Assembly: GCF_002920615.1 (NCBI RefSeq)
Contig: NZ_PQSU01000004.1
Coordinates: forward strand, 310,001-374,000
Length of the DNA: 64,000 nucleotides
Direction: 5' to 3'
From: Streptomyces sp. Ru62
GTDB lineage: Bacteria; Actinomycetota; Actinomycetes; Streptomycetales; Streptomycetaceae
Shown: in pieces, positions 38,902 to 47,234 of the stretch
Layout of the letters: each line of letters starts with the position of its first letter
How positions within the stretch are numbered: the first letter of the stretch is position 1
The notes under the pieces: model-generated
The model's database searches: none
The model's input: the letters and a program-made list of their open reading frames with translations, nothing else
Told to the model about the DNA's origin: nothing
Program-made: the position numbers and the translations under genes

Positions 38902-40038
38902 TTACTTCACGACCGCGGCGGCGAGCTTGGACAGCGGCTCGGCGAGCGCGTTCACCGCGTCCGACAGCTCCTTGCGCTGGTCCTTGGTCACCTTGTCGTA
39001 GGAGACGAAGTCGTAGGACGTCTTGTCCGTCCGGTACTTGTCGAGCAGCGTGTCCAGCGCCGCGAACTGCTTGTCGAGTTCCTTGGTGAGAGCCGGGTCG
39101 TTCTTCGCGGCGACCGGCTTCAGCAGCTCGTACGCCTTGTGGGCGCCCTCGACGTTGCCCTTGAAGTCGACCAGGTCGGTGTGGGCGTACCGGTCCTCCT
39201 CGCCGGTGACCTTGCCGGTGGCGACCTCGTCCAGCAGCTCCTTGGCACCGTTGGCCATGGAGGTCGGGGTGATCTCGGCCTTGCCGACCCGGCCCTGCCA
39301 GTCCTTGAGGTCCGTCAGCAGCTGGTCGGCGAGGGTCTTCTCCTCGGCGCCGATCTTCTTGTCCTGCCAGAGGGCCTTCTCCAGCCGGTGCCAGCCGGTC
39401 CACTTCTGGCCGGGCTCCAGGCCGTCCTCACGGACGTCGACCTTCGGGTCGATGTCGCCGAAGGACTCGGCGACCGGCTCGGTGCGCTCCCAGCCGAGGC
39501 GGGAGAGGCCGTAAGCCTTCTTCGCGGCCTCCAGGTCGCCGTCCTTGACCGCCTTCACAAAGGCCTCGGCCTTCGGCAGCGTCTCGTCGGCCTGGTCCTG
39601 GGCGTACTGGCGGTACTCGGCGACGGCCTGGTCCAGCTTCGGGTCGCGCTTGGCGGTGCTGCCGCCGCCGGTCACGGTCAGCTTCTGCCGGACGCCGTGG
39701 CCCTTCATGCCCGGACGGCAGGCGATCTCGTACGAGCCGGCCTTCACCTCGGCGGTGAGCGTGTACTTGGTGCCCGGACCGATGTTCTCCTTCTCGGAGA
39801 CGATCCGGTCGTCCGGGAACAGGATCTCGACCTCGGTCGCCTTCGACCCCTTGTTCTCGATCTTCAGCGTGACCTGGCCGGCCGGCACCGACGTGCTGGA
39901 GGTCTCGCACTTGGAGTCGGCGGCCGTGACCTGGATGGCGTCACCGTCCTTGGCATCGCTTTTCGCGGTGCAGGCCGAGAGGGCGGTCAGAGCCGCCGCG
40001 GTGGCGGCGGCGGTGACGGTCAGTCGGACGGCGCGCAT
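38902..40038 (-). CDS. efeO: Iron-uptake lipoprotein EfeO (cupredoxin + M75 domain)
   Basis: 378 aa from ATG 40038 (GGAG seven bases upstream). Lipoprotein signal ending LTALSAC at residue ~23. An N-terminal cupredoxin-like domain (~40-130) has TSVPAGQVTLKIENKGSKATEVE and YEIACRPGMKGHGVRQKLTVTG. The C-terminal imelysin/M75-type domain carries the metal motif TGWHRLEKALWQ (HXXE). Binds iron for transfer to EfeU. First gene of the operon; two iron-box-like sites lie 26-63 bp upstream. Confidence 0.95.
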   Translation of the reverse strand: MRAVRLTVTAAATAAALTALSACTAKSDAKDGDAIQVTAADSKCETSSTSVPAGQVTLKIENKGSKATEVEILFPDDRIVSEKENIGPGTKYTLTAEVKAGSYEIACRPGMKGHGVRQKLTVTGGGSTAKRDPKLDQAVAEYRQYAQDQADETLPKAEAFVKAVKDGDLEAAKKAYGLSRLGWERTEPVAESFGDIDPKVDVREDGLEPGQKWTGWHRLEKALWQDKKIGAEEKTLADQLLTDLKDWQGRVGKAEITPTSMANGAKELLDEVATGKVTGEEDRYAHTDLVDFKGNVEGAHKAYELLKPVAAKNDPALTKELDKQFAALDTLLDKYRTDKTSYDFVSYDKVTKDQRKELSDAVNALAEPLSKLAAAVVK

Positions 40039-40063
40039 GCAGGCTCCAAGCGGATCTGGTCTG

Positions 40064-40101
40064 GTGAGGCTGCCCTAACTTACATGAGGCTATCCTCACC
40101 C
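40064..40101 (-). promoter_or_regulatory. Two iron-box-like sites (DmdR/IdeR type) upstream of efeO
   Basis: GTGAGGCTGCCCTAACTTA (40064-40082) and CATGAGGCTATCCTCACCC (40083-40101), read on the minus strand as TTAGGGCAGCCT and TGAGGATAGCCTCA. Both resemble the actinobacterial consensus TTAGGTTAGGCTAACCTAA with the AGG...CCT core. Adjacent placement just before efeO fits iron repression by a DmdR-like repressor. Confidence 0.75.
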
Positions 40102-40180
40102 ATACCCCTCCCTCCCGTGATTCAGCTCTCATGGAAAGATCACAAAGCGGTCGCCCCGGCCGCGGTGCTTCAATTCCCCG

Positions 40181-40825
40181 GTGACTGACTACGACGTACT
40201 CCGCGTCTTCTGCGGGCCGGACGGCGGCTACGGCAACGAGCTGGGCGTCGTCCGCGACGGCTCGGTGCTGCCCGAGCGGAGCGACCGGCAGGCGCTGGCG
40301 GCCAAACTCGGCTTCAGCGAGACCGTGTTCGTGGACGACCCCGAGCGCGGAGTGATCGACATCTACACCCCCACCCTGCGCCTGCCCTTCGCCGGCCACC
40401 CCTGCGTGGGCACGGCCTGGCTGCTCGACGTGCCCGAACTGGTCACCCCCGCCGGGGTCGTCGGGACCCGACTGGACGGCGAGTTCACCTGGATCGAGGC
40501 CCGCGCGGAGTGGGCGCCCCCGCGCACCCTGCGCCGGTACGAGAGCGCCGCCGAGGTGGACGCCCTCGACGTGCCCCCGCCGGGGGAGTGGGTCTACGCC
40601 TGGGCCTGGGAGGACGAGGCGGCCGGGCGGGTGCGGGCCCGCGCCTTTCCGGGCCGCGACGACGGCATCGAGGAGGACGAGGCCACCGGGGCGGCGGCGC
40701 TGCTCCTCACCGACCGGCTGGGCCGGGCGCTGAACATCACCCAGGGCAAGGGATCGCAGCTCCTGACCGCCCCCCAGCCGCACGGGTGGATCGAGGTCGG
40801 CGGACGGGTGCACCTGGAGCGCTGA
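40181..40825 (+). CDS. PhzF-family isomerase-like protein, short form
   Basis: 214 aa from GTG 40181, well short of the usual ~270-300. It has YDVLRVFCGPDGGYGNELGVVRDG (start of the fold), LGFSETVFVDDPE with the Glu of the active-site region, LRLPFAGHPCVGTAWLL and DEATGAAALLL...ITQGKGSQLLTAP. The family fold is a diaminopimelate-epimerase-like double lobe, and the first lobe plus a compact second lobe can be followed. Reaction unknown. Divergent from the efe operon. Confidence 0.8.
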   Translation: MTDYDVLRVFCGPDGGYGNELGVVRDGSVLPERSDRQALAAKLGFSETVFVDDPERGVIDIYTPTLRLPFAGHPCVGTAWLLDVPELVTPAGVVGTRLDGEFTWIEARAEWAPPRTLRRYESAAEVDALDVPPPGEWVYAWAWEDEAAGRVRARAFPGRDDGIEEDEATGAAALLLTDRLGRALNITQGKGSQLLTAPQPHGWIEVGGRVHLER

Positions 40826-40952
40826 CGCGTACGCGCGTCCGGGGGATCGTTCGAGTCCCCGTTCGGGTGGATCCGCGTGCGCGCGCGCAGGCCGACGGGG
40901 ACGAGCGGGGACCTGTGGGCGTGACCACTGACGCCTCCCCGAGAGGAGCACC

Positions 40953-41147
40953 ATGCGCATCAGATCAGTCCTGGCAGCGACGGCCCTCGCCGCCGCCCTC
41001 GCCGCGTCCGGCGCGACGACGGCCAGTGCCGCCCACCACGACAAGACCGACGACGAGGCCGTCTGCAGCCCGTACGCCGGCACCCTCACCTCGCTGGAGA
41101 ACCACCTGACGTGGTCGGGCGCCCACTGCGTCGGCCACCTGCGCTGA
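40953..41147 (+). CDS. Small secreted peptide with two cysteines
   Basis: 64 aa from ATG 40953 (GAGAGGAG upstream). Sec signal peptide IRSVLAATALAAALAASGA with a cleavage site after ASA. The mature ~37-aa peptide is AHHDKTDDEAVCSPYAG...HCVGHLR: two Cys, 20 apart, with His and aromatic residues near the end. It is not a chaplin or rodlin by motif. Likely a small extracellular structural or metal-binding peptide. No family recognised. Confidence 0.7.
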   Translation: MRIRSVLAATALAAALAASGATTASAAHHDKTDDEAVCSPYAGTLTSLENHLTWSGAHCVGHLR

Positions 41148-41198
41148 TCCGGCCCGGGTCCCCTCCCGCGCGCGGCGGGGGGCCCGGTCGCGCGGGGT

Positions 41199-41846
41199 TC
41201 AGGCGGAGCGCGGGAACTCCTCGCCCAGGGCCCGGAAGACGGCCGTGTTGAGCGTGAACGCCCGCTCGCACTCGGCCACGACCCGCTGCCTCTCCAGGTC
41301 GTCCACCCGGATCCCGTCCAGCAGTTCGCGGTAACCCCGCTTGAACGCGGCCGGGCTGGCGATCCGCTCGAAGACGTAGCAGCGGACCCCGTCGCCCTTC
41401 CTCGCGAAGCCCCATGTCCGCTCCGCCGTGTCCCGGATGATCTGCCCGCCCGAGAGGTCGCCCAGGTACCGGGTGTAGTGGTGGGCGACGTAACCGCCCG
41501 GCCAGCGCTCGGCGCACTCCCGCACCCGGTCCGCGTACGCCCTGGTCGCGGGCAGCGCGCTCAGGCGCGCCCGCCAGCCCGGGCCGCGCAGATGGGCCAG
41601 GTCCCGCTCCAGCGCGGGCAGCCGGAAGAGTTCGGGACGGATGAAGGGGCCCGCCACCGGATCCGCCGTCAGCCGTCCGGCCGTGGTCTCCAACGCCTCG
41701 TAGACGAACCAGAGTTGTTCGGTGTAGCGCGCGTAGGCCGCCACCCCGAGCCGGCCGCCGAGGAGATCGCTCATGAACGGCGACGTCCGCACCGCCGCGT
41801 GCCGGCCGTGGGAGGCGGTGCGGATGAGGGACGAGAAGGAGTCCAT
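41199..41846 (-). CDS. Biliverdin-producing heme oxygenase
   Basis: 215 aa from ATG 41846 (GAGG eight bases upstream; GTG 41852 also possible). Opens heme to biliverdin, CO and Fe(II). The proximal His is in LIRTASHGRHAAVRTSPFM; the distal helix motif is HHYTRYLGDLSGGQIIRDTAER; PGGYVAHHYTRYLGDL and YVFERIASPAAFKRGYRELLDG are also family-like. It provides iron from heme and so fits the iron-uptake neighbourhood. A 23-bp dyad immediately upstream is its probable operator. Confidence 0.93.
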   Translation of the reverse strand: MDSFSSLIRTASHGRHAAVRTSPFMSDLLGGRLGVAAYARYTEQLWFVYEALETTAGRLTADPVAGPFIRPELFRLPALERDLAHLRGPGWRARLSALPATRAYADRVRECAERWPGGYVAHHYTRYLGDLSGGQIIRDTAERTWGFARKGDGVRCYVFERIASPAAFKRGYRELLDGIRVDDLERQRVVAECERAFTLNTAVFRALGEEFPRSA

Positions 41847-41858
41847 GGGCACGTCCTC

Positions 41859-41881
41859 TTTGCCGACATCCTGTCGGTAAA
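41859..41881 (-). promoter_or_regulatory. 23-bp dyad operator upstream of the heme oxygenase
   Basis: TTT-G-CCGACA-TCC-TGTCGG-T-AAA: 9 of 10 arm positions pair around a 3-bp centre. It ends 13 bp before the start codon, so binding would block transcription or translation initiation. It is not an iron box; a heme-responsive TetR or similar repressor is possible. Confidence 0.6.
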
Positions 41882-41940
41882 AGCGTACAAGAGAAAGCCC
41901 GCCCCGGCAGGGAGCGGGCTCACCGCGGATCGAACGGCGC

Positions 41941-42798
41941 TCAGGGCAGGGTCAGGATGTCCGCGCCGGTCTCCGTCACCACCAGCGTGTGCTCGAACTG
42001 GGCGGTCCGCTTGCGGTCCTTCGTCACGACCGTCCAGCCGTCGTCCCACATGTCGTACTCGTGCGTGCCCAGCGTGAGCATCGGCTCGATCGTGAACGTC
42101 ATCCCCGGCCGCATCACGGTCGTCGCGTGCGGGCTGTCGTAGTGCGGGATGATCAGCCCGGAGTGGAACGACGTGTTGATGCCGTGCCCGGTGAAGTCCC
42201 GCACCACGCCGTAGCCGAACCGCTTGGCGTACGACTCGATGACCCGGCCGATGACATTGATCTGCCGGCCGGGCCTGACGGCCTTGATCGCCCGGTTCAG
42301 CGCCTCGCGGGTGCGCTCCACCAGCAGCCGCGACTCCTCGTCCACCTCACCGACCAGGTAGGTGGCGTTGTTGTCGCCGTGCACCCCGCCGATGTACGCC
42401 GTCACGTCCAGGTTGACGATGTCGCCGTCCCTGAGGACCGTCGAGTCGGGGATGCCGTGGCAGATGACCTCGTTGACCGAGGTGCACAGCGACTTCGGGA
42501 ATCCCCGGTAGCCGAGCGTGGACGGGTAGGCGCCGTGGTCGCACATGTACTCGTGGGCGACCTTGTCCAGCTCGTCCGTGGTGACCCCCGGCGCGACGAG
42601 CTTCGCGGCCTCCGCCATCGCCTGTGCGGCGATACGGCCGGCGGTCCGCATCGCCTCGATGGTCTCGGGGGTCTGCACCTCCGGCCCCGTGTACGGCGCC
42701 GGCGCGGGCTTGCCGACGTACTCGGGGCGGCGGATGTTTCCGGGAACCGAACGGGTGGGGGACAGCTCCCCTGGTACGAGCAGCGACTGGCCAGACAT
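41941..42798 (-). CDS. map: Type I methionine aminopeptidase
   Basis: 285 aa from ATG 42798. TAGACT leaves seven bases before the start, so leaderless. Removes initiator Met from new proteins. Metal ligands: Asp-Asp in [26 protein letters not shown], His in [15 protein letters not shown], Glu in [10 protein letters not shown], and Glu in [13 protein letters not shown]. The N-terminal extension (~45 residues, [18 protein letters not shown]) is the actinobacterial SH3-binding-like form seen in MapB of mycobacteria. Essential housekeeping gene; it diverges from the 80-aa gene at 42857. Confidence 0.96.
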   Translation of the reverse strand: MSGQSLLVPGELSPTRSVPGNIRRPEYVGKPAPAPYTGPEVQTPETIEAMRTAGRIAAQAMAEAAKLVAPGVTTDELDKVAHEYMCDHGAYPSTLGYRGFPKSLCTSVNEVICHGIPDSTVLRDGDIVNLDVTAYIGGVHGDNNATYLVGEVDEESRLLVERTREALNRAIKAVRPGRQINVIGRVIESYAKRFGYGVVRDFTGHGINTSFHSGLIIPHYDSPHATTVMRPGMTFTIEPMLTLGTHEYDMWDDGWTVVTKDRKRTAQFEHTLVVTETGADILTLP

Positions 42799-42856
42799 GC
42801 AAGCGAGTCTAACCAGCGGACATGGGGGAACATGTCGGTGGCGAGAGGAGCTGTTC

Positions 42857-43099
42857 ATGGCCCTGTTCAAGAAGCGCACCGTCGGCAAGCCGGGCGAGTG
42901 GTACTACTGCCTGGAACACAAGAAGGTCGAGGAGGGCCCGGACTGCCCGGGCAAGGACCGCTTCGGGCCGTACGCCTCCCCCGAGGAGGCCCGGCGCGCG
43001 ATGGAGACCGCCGCCGAGCGCAACCTCCAGTGGGAGAACGACCCGCGCTGGCACGACACGCCTGCGGGGGGCGGCACGGGCGGCACCGACGAGGACTGA
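42857..43099 (+). CDS. Conserved small protein, 80 aa
   Basis: From ATG 42857 (GAGAGGAG upstream). [40 protein letters not shown], then [25 protein letters not shown] and a Gly/Thr/Asp tail. The C-X2-H and C-P spacing (CLEH...DCPG) could form a small metal knuckle, which is not proven. No family name known to me, but the style is that of Streptomyces-conserved hypotheticals next to map. Its TGA abuts the next gene's stop (TGATCA at 43097-43102). Confidence 0.75.
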   Translation: MALFKKRTVGKPGEWYYCLEHKKVEEGPDCPGKDRFGPYASPEEARRAMETAAERNLQWENDPRWHDTPAGGGTGGTDED

Positions 43100-44368
43100 T
43101 CACGCCGACACGGCCGCGCGCCGCTCGCGCATCCGTACCGCGTGCTCGTTCGTCCGGGCGTCGTACGTCATCAGCCCCGGCAGGCACAGCGCCAGCAGCC
43201 CCACCGCGCCCGCGCACGCCAGGCCACCGGACCAGACCGAGACCCGTACGCCCGCCCACGCGGCCATGCCGCCCGCCCGGACCTGACCGAGCTGCGGGCC
43301 GACCGAGTACGACAGCAGTTCGATCCCGGCGAGCCTGCCGCGCAGCTCGTCCGGGATCGTCTGGTTCCACATGGCTGCCCGGAAGATCCCGCTGACCATG
43401 TCGAAGCCGCCGCCGACGGCGAGGAACAGCAGCACCAGCCAGACGTTCCCGCAGACCCCGGCCGCCGCCACCGCCAGGCCCCACCCGGCGGCCGACAGCG
43501 CCACCAGCAGCCCGTGGCGGTGCACCCGCGAGGTCCAGCCGCTGGTCAGGCTCACCAGCAGCGCCCCCGCCGGGATCGTCGCGTACATCAGCCCGAGCGC
43601 CCACGGGGCGTGCAGGTCGTCGGCGAGGAACGGCAGCACGGCCAGCGGCATGGCCAGGAACATCGCCGCGAGGTCCACGGCGTAGGTGCCGAGGAGTTCC
43701 TTACGGCCCCACGCGTAGCGGGCGCCCTCCGCGACGGCCCTCAGATCCGGCTTCGCGGCCTCCTCGGCGGCGGGGGAGGGGGCGATCCGCGCGATGTACG
43801 CCAGCGAGACGGCGAAGGTCAGCAGATCGGCCGCGTAGGCCCAGCCGAGGCCCGCGTAGGCGACGACCACGCCCGCTACCGCCGGGCCCGCGACGCCGCC
43901 GACGGTCCAGCGCAGCGAGTTCAGCGAGGCCGCCGCCGGCATGTCGTCGTGGGCGACGATCCGGGGCCACAGGGAGTCCAGGGCCGGGCGCTGCACGGAG
44001 ACCAGGGCGGAGGAGAGGGCGGCGACGACGTACAGCGGCCAGACCGCGGGGCGCGGGAGCAGCGCGTTCAGCAGCAGGGCGGCGCTGAGCAGGCCCTGGC
44101 CGGCCTCCGTCCACACGATGAGCTTCCGTTTGTCGAGGGCGTCGGCGAGGGCGCCGCCGTACAGGCCGCACACGATGAGCGGCAGCAGCTCGACGGCGCC
44201 GATCGCGCCGACCGCTGCCGCGGACCCCGTCAGGTCCTTGAGCTGGACCGGCAGCGCGACGAAGGTCAGGAAGCTGCCGAAGTTGCTGATCAGACCGGAC
44301 TTCCACAGGCGCCGGAAGTCGGCGGAGGCTTTCCAGGGGGCGAGGTCGGGGAGGAGGGCTCGGCTCAC
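43100..44368 (-). CDS. MFS exporter (EntS/MFS_3 type)
   Basis: 422 aa from GTG 44368. Twelve helices. Starts with the MFS_3 pattern FRRLWKSGLISNFGSFLTFVALPVQLKDLTGSAAAVG in outline, then LIVCGLYGGALADALDKRKLIVW (loop 2-3 signature) and ALSSALVSVQRPALDSLWPRIV. Exporters of this kind move siderophores or macrolides. The C-terminal ARTNEHAVRMRERR tail is cytosolic. It converges with the 80-aa gene with no gap. The start is weakly supported because no good ribosome site precedes it. Confidence 0.9.
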   Translation of the reverse strand: MSRALLPDLAPWKASADFRRLWKSGLISNFGSFLTFVALPVQLKDLTGSAAAVGAIGAVELLPLIVCGLYGGALADALDKRKLIVWTEAGQGLLSAALLLNALLPRPAVWPLYVVAALSSALVSVQRPALDSLWPRIVAHDDMPAAASLNSLRWTVGGVAGPAVAGVVVAYAGLGWAYAADLLTFAVSLAYIARIAPSPAAEEAAKPDLRAVAEGARYAWGRKELLGTYAVDLAAMFLAMPLAVLPFLADDLHAPWALGLMYATIPAGALLVSLTSGWTSRVHRHGLLVALSAAGWGLAVAAAGVCGNVWLVLLFLAVGGGFDMVSGIFRAAMWNQTIPDELRGRLAGIELLSYSVGPQLGQVRAGGMAAWAGVRVSVWSGGLACAGAVGLLALCLPGLMTYDARTNEHAVRMRERRAAVSA

Positions 44369-44450
44369 TGAGGCATGCTCGACGGCCCGGCACGTCCGGG
44401 CAACCGTATTTCCCGCCCTTCCCACGGGCGCGTCGGGTGGGTGGGCGATG

Positions 44451-45047
44451 TCACCAAGGGGCCGGCGGCGGAGCCGTCAGCGCTTCTGTCAGGCGTGACA
44501 GGCGGTCCCGGAACCCCCGTCGCCTCCTCGGAGAGCCCCCGTTCTCGCCCGCCGCCGCGCTGACCAGGTGCTGCACACTGTCCAGGTCCAGCTCCGCCCC
44601 CTGAGGCACGGCCAGCGTGTCGTGGGCCATCGCGGCCAGCTCGCCCCCGCCCGCACCGAGCGCCAGCACCGTCACCCCGGCCCGCCGGGCGTCGTGCACC
44701 CGCTCCAGCAGCGGCGCGGGCTCCTCGGGCGCCACCACCAGCAGGGTCTCCCCGCGCCGCGCCGCCGCGATCCGCCCCGGCCCCACCGCCAGATGCGCGG
44801 GATCGGAGGGGCGCGCGTGATGCCGTACCAGCGTCGGCGCCAGCTCGGGCGTGCCCGACCACGCGGCCTCGTCCACCAGGTGCGCGGCCAGGTGCCACGG
44901 CTCGTACTGCGGCGTGCCCACCAGCAGCAGCCCGCCGCCGTGCGCCACCACCGACCCGCGCAGCACCCCCGCGAACCTCCGGGTGGCCCCCAGCCACTCG
45001 GTCCCGGCGAGCACTTCCCGCAGCAACGCGACCCGTACGGCGTCCAT
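44451..45047 (-). CDS. SIS-like domain hypothetical protein
   Basis: 198 aa from ATG 45047. RGSVVAHGGGLLLVGTPQYEPWHLAAHL and ETLLVVAPEEPAPLLERVHDARRAGVTVLALGAGGGELAAMAHDTLAV follow the strand-turn-helix pattern of sugar-isomerase (SIS) domains. ALAVPQGAELDLDSVQHLVSAAA resembles the usual end of the fold. The C-terminus is basic (GSPRRRRGFRDRLSRLTEAL). The sugar-phosphate-binding Ser motif is weak, so it may be a degenerate sensor. Same-strand neighbour of the MFS gene, 82 bp away. Confidence 0.7.
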   Translation of the reverse strand: MDAVRVALLREVLAGTEWLGATRRFAGVLRGSVVAHGGGLLLVGTPQYEPWHLAAHLVDEAAWSGTPELAPTLVRHHARPSDPAHLAVGPGRIAAARRGETLLVVAPEEPAPLLERVHDARRAGVTVLALGAGGGELAAMAHDTLAVPQGAELDLDSVQHLVSAAAGENGGSPRRRRGFRDRLSRLTEALTAPPPAPW

Positions 45048-45153
45048 GCGACCGCATACTGCCGCAACCGTCCACTCGTGATCCGGAGTTCACCCCGAAT
45101 TCGCCCGACCCGGGGAGGGGTGACGGACCACCACAGGTCCGAGGAGCCGCCCG

Positions 45154-46227
45154 ATGACCGACGTGACCGTCCCCTTCCGCGCGGGCCACGAGGGATACGC
45201 GAGCTTCCGCATACCGGCCGTCGTCGCCACCGGGTCCGGCACCCTGCTCGCCTTCTGCGAGGGCCGCGTCGACTCCGCCGCCGACCACGGCCGCATCGAC
45301 ATCGTGCTCAAGCGGTCCACGGACGGCGGCCGCACCTGGGGCCCGCTCCAGGTCGCCGCGGACAACGGCGCGAACCTCGCCGGCAACCCCGCCCCCGTCG
45401 TCCTGGACACCGGCCGCATTCTGCTCGTGCACATACGCGCCGCCGCCTCCGCCACCGAGGCCGCCATCCTGCGCGGCCAGGTCGGGGACGCCGACGGGCG
45501 GCGCGTGTGGGTCCAGCACAGCGACGACGACGGGGTCACCTGGTCCGAGCCCAGGGAGATCACCAGGCAGGTGAAGAAGCCCGGCTGGCGCTGGTACGCC
45601 ACCACCCCCGGCCACGCCCTCCAGCTCACCTCCGGCCGCGTCCTCGTCCCGGCCAACCACACCCTGCCGCCCACCGGCACCGACACCGGCGCCGAGGCCA
45701 GGTACAACAGCGGCCACTGCCTGCTCAGCGACGACCGCGGCCAGACCTGGTACCTGGGCTGCCTGGACGAGAACACCGACGGCTACGTCGACGTCAACGA
45801 GACCACCGCCGCCGAACTCCCCGACGGCCGCGTCTACCTCAACACCCGCAACGACTCCCCGTCCCCCGGCAACCGCGCCGACGCCTGGTCCAGGGACGGC
45901 GGGAAGACCCTCGTCAAGCCGTTCCGGCCGCAGGCCGGGCTGACCGCGCCGGTCTGCGAGGCCGCCGTGCTCCAGCTCCGCGACCCCGACCTGCTCCTGT
46001 TCTCCGCCCCGGCCGACCCCGCCGCCCGTGCCCTGATGACGATCCGCGCCTCCGAGGACGGCGGCGTCACCTGGCACCCGGCGTTCACCGTCGACGGGCT
46101 GCCCGCCGCCTACTCCGACCTGGTCCGCGTAGACCCGCACACCGTCGGGCTGCTGTACGAGACGGGCGACTTCAGCGCCTATACGACGATCACCTTCCGC
46201 CGGGTGCCCGTACACCGGCTGACCTGA
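45154..46227 (+). CDS. Exo-alpha-sialidase (GH33-like), six-bladed BNR propeller
   Basis: 357 aa from ATG 45154, with GAGGAG upstream. The FRIP motif (YASFRIPAVVA) supplies the first active-site Arg. Asp boxes: STDGGRTWG, SDDDGVTWS, SDDRGQTWY, SEDGGVTWH and a variant SRDGGKTL. The acid and Tyr/Glu pair regions are CEGRVDSAADHGRIDIVLK and VCEAAVLQL. No signal peptide, so the enzyme is either cytosolic or exported by another route. Cleaves terminal sialic acid or a related sugar (KDN). Confidence 0.9.
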   Translation: MTDVTVPFRAGHEGYASFRIPAVVATGSGTLLAFCEGRVDSAADHGRIDIVLKRSTDGGRTWGPLQVAADNGANLAGNPAPVVLDTGRILLVHIRAAASATEAAILRGQVGDADGRRVWVQHSDDDGVTWSEPREITRQVKKPGWRWYATTPGHALQLTSGRVLVPANHTLPPTGTDTGAEARYNSGHCLLSDDRGQTWYLGCLDENTDGYVDVNETTAAELPDGRVYLNTRNDSPSPGNRADAWSRDGGKTLVKPFRPQAGLTAPVCEAAVLQLRDPDLLLFSAPADPAARALMTIRASEDGGVTWHPAFTVDGLPAAYSDLVRVDPHTVGLLYETGDFSAYTTITFRRVPVHRLT

Positions 46228-46264
46228 GCCGGTACGCACCCGGCGGCGGACGTAGAGTCGGCCC

Positions 46265-46978
46265 ATGACCTCTACCGACAGCGCACAGACCCCTGCCAAG
46301 GCCCCCGCCAAGGACCCCTGGGACCTGCCCGACGTCTCCGGGTACGTCGTCGGCGTGCTCGGCGGCACCGGGCCGCAGGGCAAGGGCCTCGCCTACCGGC
46401 TCGCCCGGGCCGGCCAGAAGGTGATCATCGGCTCCCGCGCCGTCGAGCGGGCCCGGGCCGCCGCCGCGGAACTCGGTCACGGCGTCGAGGGCGCCGACAA
46501 CGCCGAGACCGCGCGCCGCAGCGACATCGTGATCGTCGCCGTACCGTGGGAGGGGCACGGCGACACCCTGAAGTCGTTGCGCGAGGAGCTGGCCGGAAAG
46601 CTCGTCGTGGACTGCGTCAACCCGCTCGGCTTCGACAAGAAGGGCGCCTACGCGCTCAAGCCGGAGGAGGGCAGCGCCGCCGAGCAGGCCGCCGCCCTGC
46701 TGCCGGACTCCCGGGTCGCCGCCGCCTTCCACCACCTGTCGGCCGTGCTGCTCCAGGACCCGGAGATCGAGCAGATCGACACCGACGTCATGGTGCTCGG
46801 CGAGGAGCGCGCCGACGTGGAGATCGTGCAGGCGCTGGCCGGGCGCATCCCCGGCATGCGCGGCGTCTTCGCGGGCCGGCTGCGCAACGCCCACCAGGTC
46901 GAGTCGCTGGTCGCGAACCTCATCTCCGTCAACCGCCGGTACAAGGCGCACGCCGGGCTCCGCGTCACCGACGTGTGA
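46265..46978 (+). CDS. NADPH-dependent F420 reductase (Fno/NpdG)
   Basis: 237 aa from ATG 46265; TAGAGT (46253-46258) leaves six bases, hence leaderless. N-terminal NADP Rossmann: VVGVLGGTGPQGKGLAYRLARAGQKVIIGSRAVERA with the phosphate-binding SR. SDIVIVAVPWEGHGDTL and VVDCVNPLGFDKKG follow, then AFHHLSAVLLQD and FAGRLRNAHQVESLVANLISVNRRYKAHAGLRVTDV. Transfers hydride between NADPH and coenzyme F420. The first 25 residues form a Pro/Lys tail. Family membership is clear. Confidence 0.95.
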   Translation: MTSTDSAQTPAKAPAKDPWDLPDVSGYVVGVLGGTGPQGKGLAYRLARAGQKVIIGSRAVERARAAAAELGHGVEGADNAETARRSDIVIVAVPWEGHGDTLKSLREELAGKLVVDCVNPLGFDKKGAYALKPEEGSAAEQAAALLPDSRVAAAFHHLSAVLLQDPEIEQIDTDVMVLGEERADVEIVQALAGRIPGMRGVFAGRLRNAHQVESLVANLISVNRRYKAHAGLRVTDV

Positions 46979-47048
46979 GCCGCGTCCGGCCATGGGGGAC
47001 ACTGGTGGCCTCAGCAGTGTCCCCCGACAGGATCCGGAGCCGGCCCCC

Positions 47049-47234
47049 ATGCCCCGCATCGCCCTCTACACCTTGACCGTCTGCCTCCTCGCCGTGGCCG
47101 CCGCGGTCGTCTCCTTCGTCCAGGGCAGCTGGCTGGGGATCGTGTGGGTGCTGCTGGCGGGCCTGTCGTCCAACATGACCTGGTACTACGTCAAGCGTGG
47201 GAAGACGCCCCGCAACGGGTCCGTCACGAGCTGA
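47049..47234 (+). CDS. Small two-helix membrane protein, 61 aa
   Basis: From ATG 47049 (CGGAG upstream). IALYTLTVCLLAVAAAVVSFV and GIVWVLLAGLSSNMTWYYV are two membrane segments with a GSWL turn; the KRGKTPRNG end is cytosolic. Resembles small proteins next to S2P genes. Its 3' end overlaps the convergent M50 gene by 11 bp. Function unknown. Confidence 0.7.
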   Translation: MPRIALYTLTVCLLAVAAAVVSFVQGSWLGIVWVLLAGLSSNMTWYYVKRGKTPRNGSVTS

